From Hydrococcus rivularis NIES-593 (GTDB taxonomy: Bacteria > Cyanobacteriota > Cyanobacteriia > Cyanobacteriales > Microcystaceae), in NCBI RefSeq assembly GCF_001904635.1, contig NZ_MRCB01000001.1:1-64000 (forward strand): 64,000 nucleotides of DNA, in the 5' to 3' direction. Position numbers and translations under genes: made by a program. Positions 26,100 to 36,147 of this stretch are shown here, piece by piece. The first letter of the stretch is position 1. Every line of letters starts with the position of its first letter. The notes below the pieces were generated by a model. It worked only from the letters and a program-made list of their open reading frames with translations. It was not told the origin of the DNA and searched no databases.

Positions 26100-29000
26100 T
26101 TAATTGTTTAAGATTTTTTGAGCATCATTGTAGGTTACATATTCCATTTCTTTAATATATTCTTGAGGTAGATAAATCTTAATATCTTTTATATTTTTAT
26201 ATTCCAGTAACAAAATGTCGCTGAAAATAAATAGTTGAGGAATATGAATACTTAAATTTGCTTTTAGTTGATGATTCTTGGCAATCATTATTTCTACTTG
26301 TTTATAAACAAAATTACGTTTTTTAGGATTTCTTAACCTGATTAATAACCAATTTTCTTGAGTTGCTGCTACATTGCCAGTATTCGCTACTTTTGATATT
26401 GTTACTTCTTGCGTACTTGCCTGACTTTTTAACTCGATTTTTAGATTTTCAACAAGAGCTTGGAGTTTCTCTCTAAGAGAATTAATCTGTAACCATTCTG
26501 GAAGATAAAATGGTAAATTTTTTAGGCTATCGATAGCTGTTTGCAATAAATAGGGGTCATAATCATATTTGGCAGATTTCACAAAATCACTAACAGATTC
26601 ATTATCCAGAATGGTGTAGCAGTAATCTGCCAAATCTTCATTTTCTAAAGTTTCATCAGGTAAATCATTTTGATTACTACCACACCACCAACCAAGGTTG
26701 TGTCGTAGTTTACGTGAACCTATTAGCTGAATGTGATAAATTCCAGGTGGCAATGCTAATAGAACAGTAATTTTATCTTCATTTAACGAAACTGGTGAAA
26801 TTGTAATTTCTACTGGGTTTTTTTCAGGTAAAAGTAAATTCCAGCATGATAGGGAATAAACTTCGTCAGATAATAAACCAGATAGGTGAATTGCTTGATG
26901 CGCCCAAGTACAGCTAATTACAAGGGGAGAAATTTCCGTTTTTATTAAACGTTGCGCGTCCTCACCTAACCTCTGGAAATCTAAAGCATACCAATTAGAG
27001 CTAGGAGATAATAAATTATAGAAAGATGCTAGGTTTATGCATAAAAAACCTAGTGAATCTGCTTGACATTGAGAAAATATAGTTTCCTGTTTATCGTATA
27101 AATATAAACTGATAGTTTCTAGAGGTAAAAGCCCTTCTAGTTGAATTTCTTTTGCCCAGAACTTATCAGCAGAATCACATAAAATTGGTAATTGAGCTAT
27201 TGGAGATTGATTTACCAAACTAATCTTTAAATTCTTAATCTCTGGTTTGCCAGTTATTTGATAGTTTGATTGAATTTCAAATTTATATGACCATCGATGA
27301 GATTGATTCCAAAAGCGGGCTTCATATTTACCTGGTACAGTAATCCATTTATCAAGAGGAATTGCCTGCCATCTATCGCTTGGCTGTACTATTTCAGTTG
27401 TAGTAATAAGTGTTTTTTGATGGGTGATATTTTCGATAGAAATATTTAAGGATATTTCTCCTTCAATGGGTGGATACCAAAAAGTGGGAATTTCCAGATA
27501 AACAGATTTTTTACCCTTCAGCTTCAGTCCTCTTAAGCTTGGCTGTTCGTCAGAAGAAGGTTTCCAGCTAATCGCTCGAAATGTAGTAATATCTTCATAA
27601 GAAATTACTATGAAGACAATTGATGATTCTTTCGTTGTAAGTGTAAGCTGTTGACCCTGCCAGCCTCTGATACTAGATGGTACACAACTATCTAGGATTT
27701 CAATACCATTACCAAAGTCTAGACTGACACCTTTAGGGGCAAATAAAATAATCTCTTTGGTTCCCCTAATGCTAGGATTAGCAGAGTCTAAATTTATGCG
27801 ATCGCCTGTCCAAGCATCAAATATTAAACAGGGAAAATTGCTGGCTACTCCCTCAAGTCTCCATTCAGTTAGGCTTTTGCTACGGTGATCTAACAGTTGC
27901 CACTTCCATAGTTCAGCCACATTCCTGATGTCTACAACTTGTTCGGGAATAATTAGTCCTGGTTTTGAGGGTATAGTACCTTCCCAAGTCGCTTCTGGAA
28001 TCTGGCAGAAAGTTCCACCCAAGTTATCCCACCCTTTCTTCCAAAGGTTTTGCTCTGGCAGCACTAGTTGTATATTTAAGGAGTCAGCAGTATCTAAAAC
28101 TAAAGATAAAGGCTTTTGGCGACGGCTAATTATTTTACGGCTATTACCAAAACGACGTTGTTTAGGAGTTAAAACTTGAATCAGACTGTTCCAATCCCTC
28201 AAGAAAAAATTATTTGGTAAGTAATAGCTTCCCAAAAGTTTTTCGCGCTCATTGTGATCTTGCAGTGCTTCAGGTAATGTTCCTTGACGTTCAAGTTCAA
28301 CAGCAACAATAGCAATACCTTGAAGTAGCTTCCCTGCAATTGGCTCAAATTCCTCGTCTTCCTTCTGTGGGCAACTAGCTTTGAGAAAATTAATCAGAGT
28401 ACCCCATTGAGGATGCTTTTCCTGACAAAAATATAATAGTTCTTCGGAAATATCTTCACATGAACTATGAGCAATTTCCCACCATCCATACTCATGTGAG
28501 AATTCCTGAACTAACTGAGAAAAATGAGTGAGATTTTGCTGAGGGATACCACTCTGTAACCATAAGGTTGATACGTAACGATATCCTCCTTTAGCTTGGA
28601 CAATACCCAGTAGGTCAAATCCTTCACCTACAAGCTGACGTAGTGTATTTTCTAGGCTTTGATTACATAAAATATTTAATTTTTGACAAAAACCATACCA
28701 AAATTTTTCTTCAACACTTGAATAATAGTAGGCATACTCTGATAGAGCAAAAGTTATAATTTTTAGCCAATTTTGTTCAGGTTCATTAAATCTTTTATGC
28801 AACTTATGATGAGTAACTGTATCTAGATTTCTCAAGTTGTAGCCTACAATATCTAAAACTTCCTCGGTGGCTTTTTGGCTAATCTGAACGCTACCTAAAA
28901 ATCGCTGCCCTTTGGGACGATTGGAATGAGACCAATATGATGAAATTTTCTGCCAAAGCTGTAGAGTATGTCTTGGTTGAGAGAAATTAAAAGTAGTCAT
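26100..29000 (-). CDS. Large unknown defence-operon protein (966 aa)
   Basis: First gene of the helicase operon. The N-terminal ~300 residues are helical (HHKLHKRFNEPEQNWLKIITFALSEYAYYY..LRQLVGEGFDLLGIV), followed by a long beta-rich region (~330-760) that reads like repeated sandwich domains, and a C-terminal part ending in a strand-rich segment. No nuclease, ATPase or membrane motif. In Druantia type III a large unknown protein (DruH) accompanies DruE; whether this is a distant relative cannot be decided here. A 404-bp divergent intergenic region precedes its ATG. Confidence 0.6.
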   Translation of the reverse strand: MTTFNFSQPRHTLQLWQKISSYWSHSNRPKGQRFLGSVQISQKATEEVLDIVGYNLRNLDTVTHHKLHKRFNEPEQNWLKIITFALSEYAYYYSSVEEKFWYGFCQKLNILCNQSLENTLRQLVGEGFDLLGIVQAKGGYRYVSTLWLQSGIPQQNLTHFSQLVQEFSHEYGWWEIAHSSCEDISEELLYFCQEKHPQWGTLINFLKASCPQKEDEEFEPIAGKLLQGIAIVAVELERQGTLPEALQDHNEREKLLGSYYLPNNFFLRDWNSLIQVLTPKQRRFGNSRKIISRRQKPLSLVLDTADSLNIQLVLPEQNLWKKGWDNLGGTFCQIPEATWEGTIPSKPGLIIPEQVVDIRNVAELWKWQLLDHRSKSLTEWRLEGVASNFPCLIFDAWTGDRINLDSANPSIRGTKEIILFAPKGVSLDFGNGIEILDSCVPSSIRGWQGQQLTLTTKESSIVFIVISYEDITTFRAISWKPSSDEQPSLRGLKLKGKKSVYLEIPTFWYPPIEGEISLNISIENITHQKTLITTTEIVQPSDRWQAIPLDKWITVPGKYEARFWNQSHRWSYKFEIQSNYQITGKPEIKNLKISLVNQSPIAQLPILCDSADKFWAKEIQLEGLLPLETISLYLYDKQETIFSQCQADSLGFLCINLASFYNLLSPSSNWYALDFQRLGEDAQRLIKTEISPLVISCTWAHQAIHLSGLLSDEVYSLSCWNLLLPEKNPVEITISPVSLNEDKITVLLALPPGIYHIQLIGSRKLRHNLGWWCGSNQNDLPDETLENEDLADYCYTILDNESVSDFVKSAKYDYDPYLLQTAIDSLKNLPFYLPEWLQINSLREKLQALVENLKIELKSQASTQEVTISKVANTGNVAATQENWLLIRLRNPKKRNFVYKQVEIMIAKNHQLKANLSIHIPQLFIFSDILLLEYKNIKDIKIYLPQEYIKEMEYVTYNDAQKILNN

Positions 29001-29403
29001 TGTTTGGTAGATAACTAACCTGGCAAAATTATTGAGTTAGATACTTAAATTTGACTAACTAGACAACTAACAAAGTTCGTTTGCTGCCTTGACAAAAAAA
29101 TATCTCTATAGTTAATGTTCCCTAAAAATATTTTTGAGTAACTATTTTTACTAAATAATTCAAATTTGTACTTAAAAGCATTTTAGAGATTCGATCTAGT
29201 GCTGTTTTCATTTGGATAAGGTAACTTGAGTTGTTTGACTTATCGTATCTAAAGTGCATAGTAGCAAAAGACATTTCAGAGATTCCAATAAATGCGAGTA
29301 TTGATTTAATTAGTTAAAATTACTCTAAACAACAATACCTGTAAGGCTTTGAGAGATTAATCTCAGTAGTGCTTGAATATTTTCTTTTACTTGACAAATT
29401 AAA
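29001..29403. promoter_or_regulatory. Divergent intergenic region of helicase operon and WYL regulator
   Basis: 403 bp, AT-rich, with no gene. It must contain both promoters. No exact operator was identified. WYL regulators usually bind such shared regions, so control of both units from here is likely (inference). Confidence 0.45.
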
Positions 29404-30579
29404 ATGCCCAAGAAGCCTGTTACTCATCCATACACTGACCTCCAGGCCTTTGAACGGTTGATGCTACTAATTGCAACTTTTGTGCGTTATCCCGGAGTAG
29501 GTAGTAGTGATTTAAATAATTCAATTGAACCAAAATCTGGAGATTCTCACGATGCACTTGCTGAGGTATTACTGCGCTTGCAAGAAGTTGCTCGTGATTG
29601 CGGTATTGATTTACCGACTTATTCGCTACACACGCTGCGAAAAGATTTGCGGACATTGCGTCGCTACAACATCCTAGACAGCCGCATATATCGTTGGGGT
29701 TATTACCTGGGAACTGGTGCAATGAGTTTGATGGAACTACAGGTTGCGTTCAATGCCTTGAGTTCGCAAGCAAAGTATCAACAAGATCCGCAAGTGAGTA
29801 AGATTTACCAGATATTGATGCGAAGATTGCGGGGGCTGAACTTAGCGGATGAAATTGTTTATCCAGTGCGAGCGCAAATCAATCGAGCTATTATTTACAC
29901 CGACCCAGAAGAAATGATGGCTGATAGCAAGTATCGTGGCACCCTTTTTGAAAAAATAGAACAGCTAGAAAGTTCTATTATTCGGGGTCAGGCAATAGAA
30001 ATTTATCGCAGTCGCAATGCTTATCAACAAGGTATTACTGAGTTTTTAAATATCTATCCTTTACAACTTATCTACTCAGATGTAGCTTGGTATCTATTGC
30101 ATGAAGATTGTCAGAGTGGACATTTAGCTACCTCAAGGTTAGATAGGTTTACCGAACACTTTAAGTTGCTTGGCTCTAAAGAACGGGATTTAACAGAACA
30201 ATGGCAAAGCCTCCAAGTCGCACATGAACTACTGGAGAATGGCTGGGGATTATATTTAGGTAAACAAGAAGAACAAAGTTTAGAGCGACAGGGCAAATTA
30301 GATTTTATTAACGTAACCGTGCGCTTCTTCCCTGATGTTATGGTGTTTATCCAAGAAGGCGAAAAACGCCATAAAAGCCAGAAAATTTCTTTTGGAGCCA
30401 AAACTCCAGATGGAAAACCAAGCTATCTTGATTACAGTCTCAAACTTCCACCGCGATCGCTGGCGGAATTTAGCCGTTGGGTTTATCGCTTTATGGGTAG
30501 CGCTCAATTCCTTACACCAAAGGAATTGGTAGAAAAACACAAGCAAGTTGCTCAGGAATTGCTCGCTCGTTATCTTTAA
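29404..30579 (+). CDS. WYL-domain transcriptional regulator
   Basis: 391 aa. The N-terminus resembles a helix-turn-helix (YSLHTLRKDLRTLRRYNILDSRIYRWGYYLG); a WYL domain with the literal motif AWYLLHED lies at ~227-234, and the C-terminus matches the WCX extension (DFINVTVRFFPDVM.. and FSRWVYRFMGSAQFLTPKELVEKHKQVAQELLARY). WYL proteins sense nucleic acid or nucleotide ligands and commonly control defence operons. It is divergent from the helicase operon. Confidence 0.8.
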   Translation: MPKKPVTHPYTDLQAFERLMLLIATFVRYPGVGSSDLNNSIEPKSGDSHDALAEVLLRLQEVARDCGIDLPTYSLHTLRKDLRTLRRYNILDSRIYRWGYYLGTGAMSLMELQVAFNALSSQAKYQQDPQVSKIYQILMRRLRGLNLADEIVYPVRAQINRAIIYTDPEEMMADSKYRGTLFEKIEQLESSIIRGQAIEIYRSRNAYQQGITEFLNIYPLQLIYSDVAWYLLHEDCQSGHLATSRLDRFTEHFKLLGSKERDLTEQWQSLQVAHELLENGWGLYLGKQEEQSLERQGKLDFINVTVRFFPDVMVFIQEGEKRHKSQKISFGAKTPDGKPSYLDYSLKLPPRSLAEFSRWVYRFMGSAQFLTPKELVEKHKQVAQELLARYL

Positions 30580-30899
30580 ACTATTGGCATCTCCTTTCTT
30601 TTCTAGCCGTAATTGATTAAATGCTTGGTTATAGCGATCGCAAGGTTCTGCTTCCGCGCCCACTTAAACTAAGCGCTCACTTGGGTTGTCACCTCGTTTT
30701 TACCCTTAGCCCCACTGCGACTGCTATTGATTCAACAAACAATCCGGTGAAATTATCGCACCACTCCTTCTGCACTGCTTGACATGAGCAATGTCTGCGC
30801 CAAGCTACTACGTGTTTAGGCATTTTGAACATTTGCCTACTATCTCTTGATCGCCGCCAAACAAGTCTCTGGGTTAATCCGTAATCGTTTTTATTCAGC
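30580..30899. other. Gap between convergent genes
   Basis: 320 bp. One short minus-strand frame (MPKHVVAWRRHC..., ~44 aa, about 30688-30822) is possible but unsupported. No clear hairpin-plus-T terminator was seen for either neighbour. Contains one GCGATCGC site (~30635). Confidence 0.35.
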
Positions 30900-33719
30900 C
30901 TACTTTGATCGTTGCTCTAATTTTTGTCGCAGCAAACCTGCTAAGGGTACACCTGCATCTACTAGCCGATATACTAGGTCAGAGTACCGTTGCAAAGTAG
31001 CTGTGCGATCCCTAATTTGTTTTTCAAAATTATTCCATATCCGTTGCAACAATTCGGCTGTTCTCTCACTGTTATCTCGTTCTTGCCAAAGTGGATGAGT
31101 ACTTGCGTTTACGCATTGAGTTAGCCATTGCAATGTAGGTTCTGGTGCAAATTGCCATCCCGAACTGCTCAACATTGTTATCAGGTAGCTGAAAGCCTGG
31201 GGGTTATGTCCAATAACTTTGACCCACTTTTCTATAATGTCGGAGAATAAAGCCGCATGAGACCATTCTTCTTTGAACCAACACTTGCCAAGTTGAACAA
31301 AGAGGATGCGTGAAACAGTATCGGACATATCGTTGCTTAGATAAGCATTATTAGCCCACCTCGCTATCTCTGAACTATCAAGTACCCAGTTACATATTTC
31401 TCTCCATCCTAATATTGCTTCAGTAGTTAGCGGTTCTAAATATGCAATATGGTATTCAATATAACCATCTAAAAGGTCGGTTGTTATACGTGGTGCTTTT
31501 GACCAACAATTTCGGACGGGGTTAAGGATATGTTGACGTGCTTCTTCATAACTAAGCGAGCGCATTAGGTATGATGCCCATCTGAAGAAGGAATAATTCC
31601 ACTCAAAAGGAGGTCGGTCATGATATCTACGATTTTCGTCTTCAAGTGTGTTAGCCTCAACTGTCCACGCAATCAAATCATCAGTGAGTTGAAGAATTAT
31701 TTGTTTAGTTCTAGGGTTTTTAAATAATTCATGAATAGGGAGAGCGTATAAAAAAATGGTAGCTAGTTTCTGAGAAAATATTATCTCTTTGACTGAAGGT
31801 ACTTTTGGAATTACTGGAAATTGATTTTGGTTTAAATTGTCTAAATGGTTTGCTATGAGAGTTTTTTGCCATTTTTCTTTTTCATCAAAATTCGTATCAA
31901 AATTACCCACATGTCTTCCAAAGGCAATGTTTGCTGGTATCAAGCACAATGATAGAATGAGGCTCAAAGCATTCCAGCAAAGAATTTCATCAACTTCCCA
32001 TACTTGATAAAGACTGCAAAAGATCGCTTTAACTACTTCTTCCTGTTCTTCTCCAAGCAACATAAGGACTTGTTGTCTCACTTCTAGATCCGCCGCATTA
32101 TGAGCAATGAGCATTCCAAGTCCTCGCCCTGCTGATACTTTTGGATGAAAAGAGATGATATGTGCTTGATTGGCATCAGGCATACGAGCCGCAGCAATTA
32201 AAATGTCACGGCTCCAAGTAACTAAATTTTGTGTTTGTGCCCATTCAAAATCGGCAATTAAAATAGCTGCTGCAACACTAGCTATTGCTTCTAAACGTCT
32301 ACTAATTTGCTCAGTATTTTCATATGGTAGGGAGAAATCTCCAGCTTGTTGAAGTTCTTTGACAGATGCTACTGCTTGCTCAATCGTTATGTCATCTGCG
32401 GCTGTTCCTTGCTCAATTGTTTTTTGCGCCCACATACATAAACCGAGCCAGCTTTGTAACTTGGAGATAGGGTTAAGCTCAACTTCATTACGCTTTCTGA
32501 TATCTTCAGGAGGCTCAACCCATATCATCTGTTTATCTCCTATGTCTTTTATCCTGTAATTTGCCCGATTACCGTAAGCCTGATAATTCTCCATCCGCTC
32601 TCTAATAATGGCAATAGCTTCTGCATTTTCTGTTTCATCCTGGTAAAAGAAAGGAAGATTTTGTGTGAATTTGGCGATTGCTTCCTCAACTGGAAGTCTT
32701 AAGCTTTCATCGTTAGAAAGAATATAAAGTTGTGCAAGATGCCTAGCTTCTAAAGCTCGCTGCGGTCTTTTATTACGTTCCTCAATCAATTCGTAAATCC
32801 ATTTAACTGAAGGACGCTCAAATTCTGGTAAAATCTTCCACGGATTACTATGGTCATTAACCCATCTGTTTATGTCCATTTCCCAGACAAAGGGGGAACT
32901 AATAATTGGTATTGCTGCTCTCAGACATTGATCTGGGTAAGCCAGAGTAATACCAAGACAAATACCCAAGACAGCTACGCAGTTACTACCAAGTAAAATC
33001 TTCTCGAAAAGTTCTTCTACATTTCTGCCGGCTTCAATTTGTCTTTCCATCCATACTTCCAAAGCCATTAGTGCCGAAATAACTGGATACGGCCCGACAC
33101 TTGTGCCTCTATACCAGCAGTAAATATCTGCATTACCCCAAAACTCATGTGCCTCTGATGGTAAATCAATAATCACAGGTAAAGGAATTATACCGCTTTC
33201 ATCGTATTGAAGTTTTTGTTCTCTTTCCCGCCATTTTGCAACTGCGAAATTTGTCAAAGTTTGGACTAATCGTAGCCCTTCATCCTCATTTTTTTGGAGC
33301 AGATACAGGAAAGGTCCTTGGACGTGAGCAGGTGGTAAAAACTCATTGAAGTCTTCAATTTCTAATTTACTGAAATCAAAAGGTTCATAATCATCATCAG
33401 GAATTATTTCCTGAAAAAGATAAGAATGTAAATTTGTATTCAACTTTGAATCTTCTGCTTCCTCAAAATTATCACTTGTAATTGGAGGTGGAAGTCTTCG
33501 CATTCTGGGCTTTTTAATAAAAATATCAAGTGCAAAATCAACAAATACTTTAGGAATATGAGCGACTAAGGGTTTATATTCTTTGAGGATTTCCTTTTTG
33601 GTATCTGTATAGCCGTATTTAGCAACTTCCTGAAGATATTCCGCTACTTTCTCCGGAATAATATCGGCTGAATGAAGCACAATTTTTCTTAATTGTTTTT
33701 CGTAATCATCTCTAGTCAC
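30900..33719 (-). CDS. Large helical partner of the nuclease-NTPase
   Basis: About 939 aa. GTG 33719 is chosen because GAGAGGA precedes it at suitable spacing; an earlier TTG at 33737 would add 6 residues. The sequence is Trp-rich and helical throughout (YEKQLRKIVLHSADIIPEKVAEYLQEV near the start), like an alpha-solenoid scaffold or sensor, with no ATPase or nuclease motif. It overlaps the upstream gene by 8 bp, indicating strict co-expression. Its job is probably to recognise a target or hold the upstream NTPase inactive; family unrecognised. Confidence 0.6.
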   Translation of the reverse strand: MTRDDYEKQLRKIVLHSADIIPEKVAEYLQEVAKYGYTDTKKEILKEYKPLVAHIPKVFVDFALDIFIKKPRMRRLPPPITSDNFEEAEDSKLNTNLHSYLFQEIIPDDDYEPFDFSKLEIEDFNEFLPPAHVQGPFLYLLQKNEDEGLRLVQTLTNFAVAKWREREQKLQYDESGIIPLPVIIDLPSEAHEFWGNADIYCWYRGTSVGPYPVISALMALEVWMERQIEAGRNVEELFEKILLGSNCVAVLGICLGITLAYPDQCLRAAIPIISSPFVWEMDINRWVNDHSNPWKILPEFERPSVKWIYELIEERNKRPQRALEARHLAQLYILSNDESLRLPVEEAIAKFTQNLPFFYQDETENAEAIAIIRERMENYQAYGNRANYRIKDIGDKQMIWVEPPEDIRKRNEVELNPISKLQSWLGLCMWAQKTIEQGTAADDITIEQAVASVKELQQAGDFSLPYENTEQISRRLEAIASVAAAILIADFEWAQTQNLVTWSRDILIAAARMPDANQAHIISFHPKVSAGRGLGMLIAHNAADLEVRQQVLMLLGEEQEEVVKAIFCSLYQVWEVDEILCWNALSLILSLCLIPANIAFGRHVGNFDTNFDEKEKWQKTLIANHLDNLNQNQFPVIPKVPSVKEIIFSQKLATIFLYALPIHELFKNPRTKQIILQLTDDLIAWTVEANTLEDENRRYHDRPPFEWNYSFFRWASYLMRSLSYEEARQHILNPVRNCWSKAPRITTDLLDGYIEYHIAYLEPLTTEAILGWREICNWVLDSSEIARWANNAYLSNDMSDTVSRILFVQLGKCWFKEEWSHAALFSDIIEKWVKVIGHNPQAFSYLITMLSSSGWQFAPEPTLQWLTQCVNASTHPLWQERDNSERTAELLQRIWNNFEKQIRDRTATLQRYSDLVYRLVDAGVPLAGLLRQKLEQRSK

Positions 33720-36087
33720 GTCTATAATTCCTCTCAACTTCTTTCATCCAAGCAACTGCTAGTTCTCCAATTTCTCTCCGATAAACTGAGCCAACTGGTG
33801 TTTTAGTTTGCCATATTTCCATCAGTTTGGCTGCTTCTGGTCGAATAGAACTTGGTAAATTATTTAAACGTGGAACAAGCCACCTCATTAGTGGTAACCA
33901 AACCCGCCATACAGGAACAGGGTTGAGCATTAAAATTGGGAGCAACTCATTAAGAGGCTTATTCGGTTCTTTTAAAAAAGGCAACAGTGAAAAATCAGGA
34001 TTTACTTCTACAGTCCGCAGCGCCACTAGCAATTGTGTCAAACGTTGAGCATCATCTGATACAAGCAGTGGCTCTGCTTGGTCAAGCAAATCGGGCGCAC
34101 GAGGCGAAATTAGGGGAGCAGTCAGTAGAGCCTGTCGCCATCTAGGAGACAGGTCATTTGCTTGTTCAACATCTCTGACTAACTGCACCCAGGTGTCAGT
34201 TTCATTTTTTTCAAGCAGAGAAGCTCCCAATAGTTGAACAGCCCGAAATAATCCTATTGGCTGACCAATTTTTTGAAGATATGAAACCAATTCTTCCCGA
34301 TTTTGGTCTAAAACCCGACAAATTACCCAATCTTCCAGCAAATCATGACGGAAGCGATACACATCCCGACGCGGGACTCGCGAAATTATTTGGTCAGATT
34401 CAAGAGAAATAAGGGCATCAGGAGATATTTCGTCAACCAAAAGGCGATTTCCTGGTAAGTTAACAACTTGTCTGCCCAGTTTCAAAAGTGCTTGTCGTTT
34501 CGCAATACCAAGAACACGATCTTTATCTACTTCGCCTACAACCCTTTCCCACCAAACCTCACTGACTTCTATCTCTGTAGCAATTGGCGGTAGTGGTTCT
34601 GAATCTGGGAGCATTCGTTGGTCTTCCAGTAAACTTAGCATAAATGGATTTTTAATCACTGCTTCCAGTTGAGTCAGTAATAAAAGTGGCTTTAAGCGAG
34701 GGCTATGCTCGATAATGCTTTGTAGTTCTTCGGTTGTTAGTTCTGGTATTGCTAGCGTTTTTGGTTTTCCCAAAACTCTCAAATCGATCCAAGTATGAAC
34801 CTCTTGAAGGTTTTCCTCTCTCACTGAAACAACAACTGTCCAGTGTCGAGAGCCATCTTCACTCAGAGGAAAATTGGCTAGACTACGGAGCAAATCATTT
34901 ACAACCTTGCGTCTGCCAGAATCAAAAATCTTATCAATACCGTCAATAAAAATTGCGGGTTGAGGACTGCTACTGGCTGCTAATAGTAATTTAGCTAAGG
35001 GTTGAGTCAGTTGTAGGTCGTTAGCATAACTACTCCAGCCTGTACCGCTCATGCGATCGCCTGCGAACAAAATTACGGGTCCCTCTCCCTGTTGAATTTC
35101 AACCAGTGCTTTCAACACCGCAGATTTACCAGCACCAGGCGAGCCAACCAATTCCAGCAGTCTTGTTTCTCGCATCATTTCTCTAGCAGCAGCGACTAGG
35201 TTAGTTCGGCTGAGGGTAAGACCGCCAATATCAGTACGTATGTCTTGCAACACAAATTCTGCTTCCTGCTGCAACTTTTGCAGGTCAGCACGGCAGTCTG
35301 GAGATGGAACTAGGGCAAAATGTAATTGTAATCTTTGTCTAAGTGTTTCTGTATTAAAACTGCCAGCAGTTCGATTGGTTTCTGCTGCATACTCAACAAG
35401 TTGAGCAAAAAGCTGGGGAGAATCAGCTTTTTTATCTGGACTTAATAACTGGCTAATTATCTCGACAGTATAAGTGTAATCACGCGACCCCTCGCGTTGA
35501 AAGTCAAAGTACAGAATGACCATCGAGCGCAGGAATTGCCATAGCTCGTCATCACTAACATTGCTTCCCTGGTAACTATCCAATTTTTTGCGGATTAATT
35601 CAACAAACTTACGCTGTTCTTTATTTGATAATCCTTGTTGGGCAATTCTTTTTAGAAAATCACCAGCATTAGCACTGTTACGCGCCCAGCTGAGAACACT
35701 TTGGTAGTTTTCATCTATATTTTTTGAATAAAGTGCAATAACAATACCAAAACGGTCAATTCCAATGTTAAATTTAGGGGACTTAAATGTTTCCCAGCAA
35801 GCAAGTATCACCTCATCAAATGTCTCGTCTTTCTCACCAAAGGTGAGGTCGCGCTTGACTTGGAGCGCAAGTTTTACCTCACCAACGGTCAGGTCTGCAA
35901 TGATAACAAGGTCGTCTAACGGTTCTCCCTCAAAAAGGCGCTGAAAACGCACTTCCCGTGTAATACCCGCCTCTAAACCACGGGGAACGGAACCAAGTAA
36001 TAGCGCTGCTAAATAGTAAGCACCAACACGCTTTTCGTAGTCACTTCCACCACCTCCAGTAGAAACGGGGCTTGCAACCTTGGTCAT
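33712..36087 (-). CDS. Nuclease-NTPase fusion (Cap4-like nuclease plus STAND-type ATPase)
   Basis: 791 aa. Residues ~10-110 form a PD-(D/E)xK-type domain (GGSDYEKRVGAYYLAALLLG; DDLVIIADL..ALQVKRDLTFG), close in pattern to Cap4/DUF4297 dsDNases. Residues ~300-500 hold a P-loop NTPase: Walker A VGSPGAGKSAVL ~316 and Walker B AIFIDGIDKIF ~379, then a winged-helix-like segment (RVPRRDVYRFRHDLLEDWVICRVL) typical of STAND proteins. The C-terminus is helical. It is translationally coupled to the large helical gene that follows. Likely a DNA-degrading defence system triggered by a sensed signal. Confidence 0.75.
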   Translation of the reverse strand: MTKVASPVSTGGGGSDYEKRVGAYYLAALLLGSVPRGLEAGITREVRFQRLFEGEPLDDLVIIADLTVGEVKLALQVKRDLTFGEKDETFDEVILACWETFKSPKFNIGIDRFGIVIALYSKNIDENYQSVLSWARNSANAGDFLKRIAQQGLSNKEQRKFVELIRKKLDSYQGSNVSDDELWQFLRSMVILYFDFQREGSRDYTYTVEIISQLLSPDKKADSPQLFAQLVEYAAETNRTAGSFNTETLRQRLQLHFALVPSPDCRADLQKLQQEAEFVLQDIRTDIGGLTLSRTNLVAAAREMMRETRLLELVGSPGAGKSAVLKALVEIQQGEGPVILFAGDRMSGTGWSSYANDLQLTQPLAKLLLAASSSPQPAIFIDGIDKIFDSGRRKVVNDLLRSLANFPLSEDGSRHWTVVVSVREENLQEVHTWIDLRVLGKPKTLAIPELTTEELQSIIEHSPRLKPLLLLTQLEAVIKNPFMLSLLEDQRMLPDSEPLPPIATEIEVSEVWWERVVGEVDKDRVLGIAKRQALLKLGRQVVNLPGNRLLVDEISPDALISLESDQIISRVPRRDVYRFRHDLLEDWVICRVLDQNREELVSYLQKIGQPIGLFRAVQLLGASLLEKNETDTWVQLVRDVEQANDLSPRWRQALLTAPLISPRAPDLLDQAEPLLVSDDAQRLTQLLVALRTVEVNPDFSLLPFLKEPNKPLNELLPILMLNPVPVWRVWLPLMRWLVPRLNNLPSSIRPEAAKLMEIWQTKTPVGSVYRREIGELAVAWMKEVERNYRRD

Positions 36088-36147
36088 ATCAATTTACAGC
36101 TAATTTTTACGGTAACAATTTTCGATAACTAAGAATAGGATTGTAAC

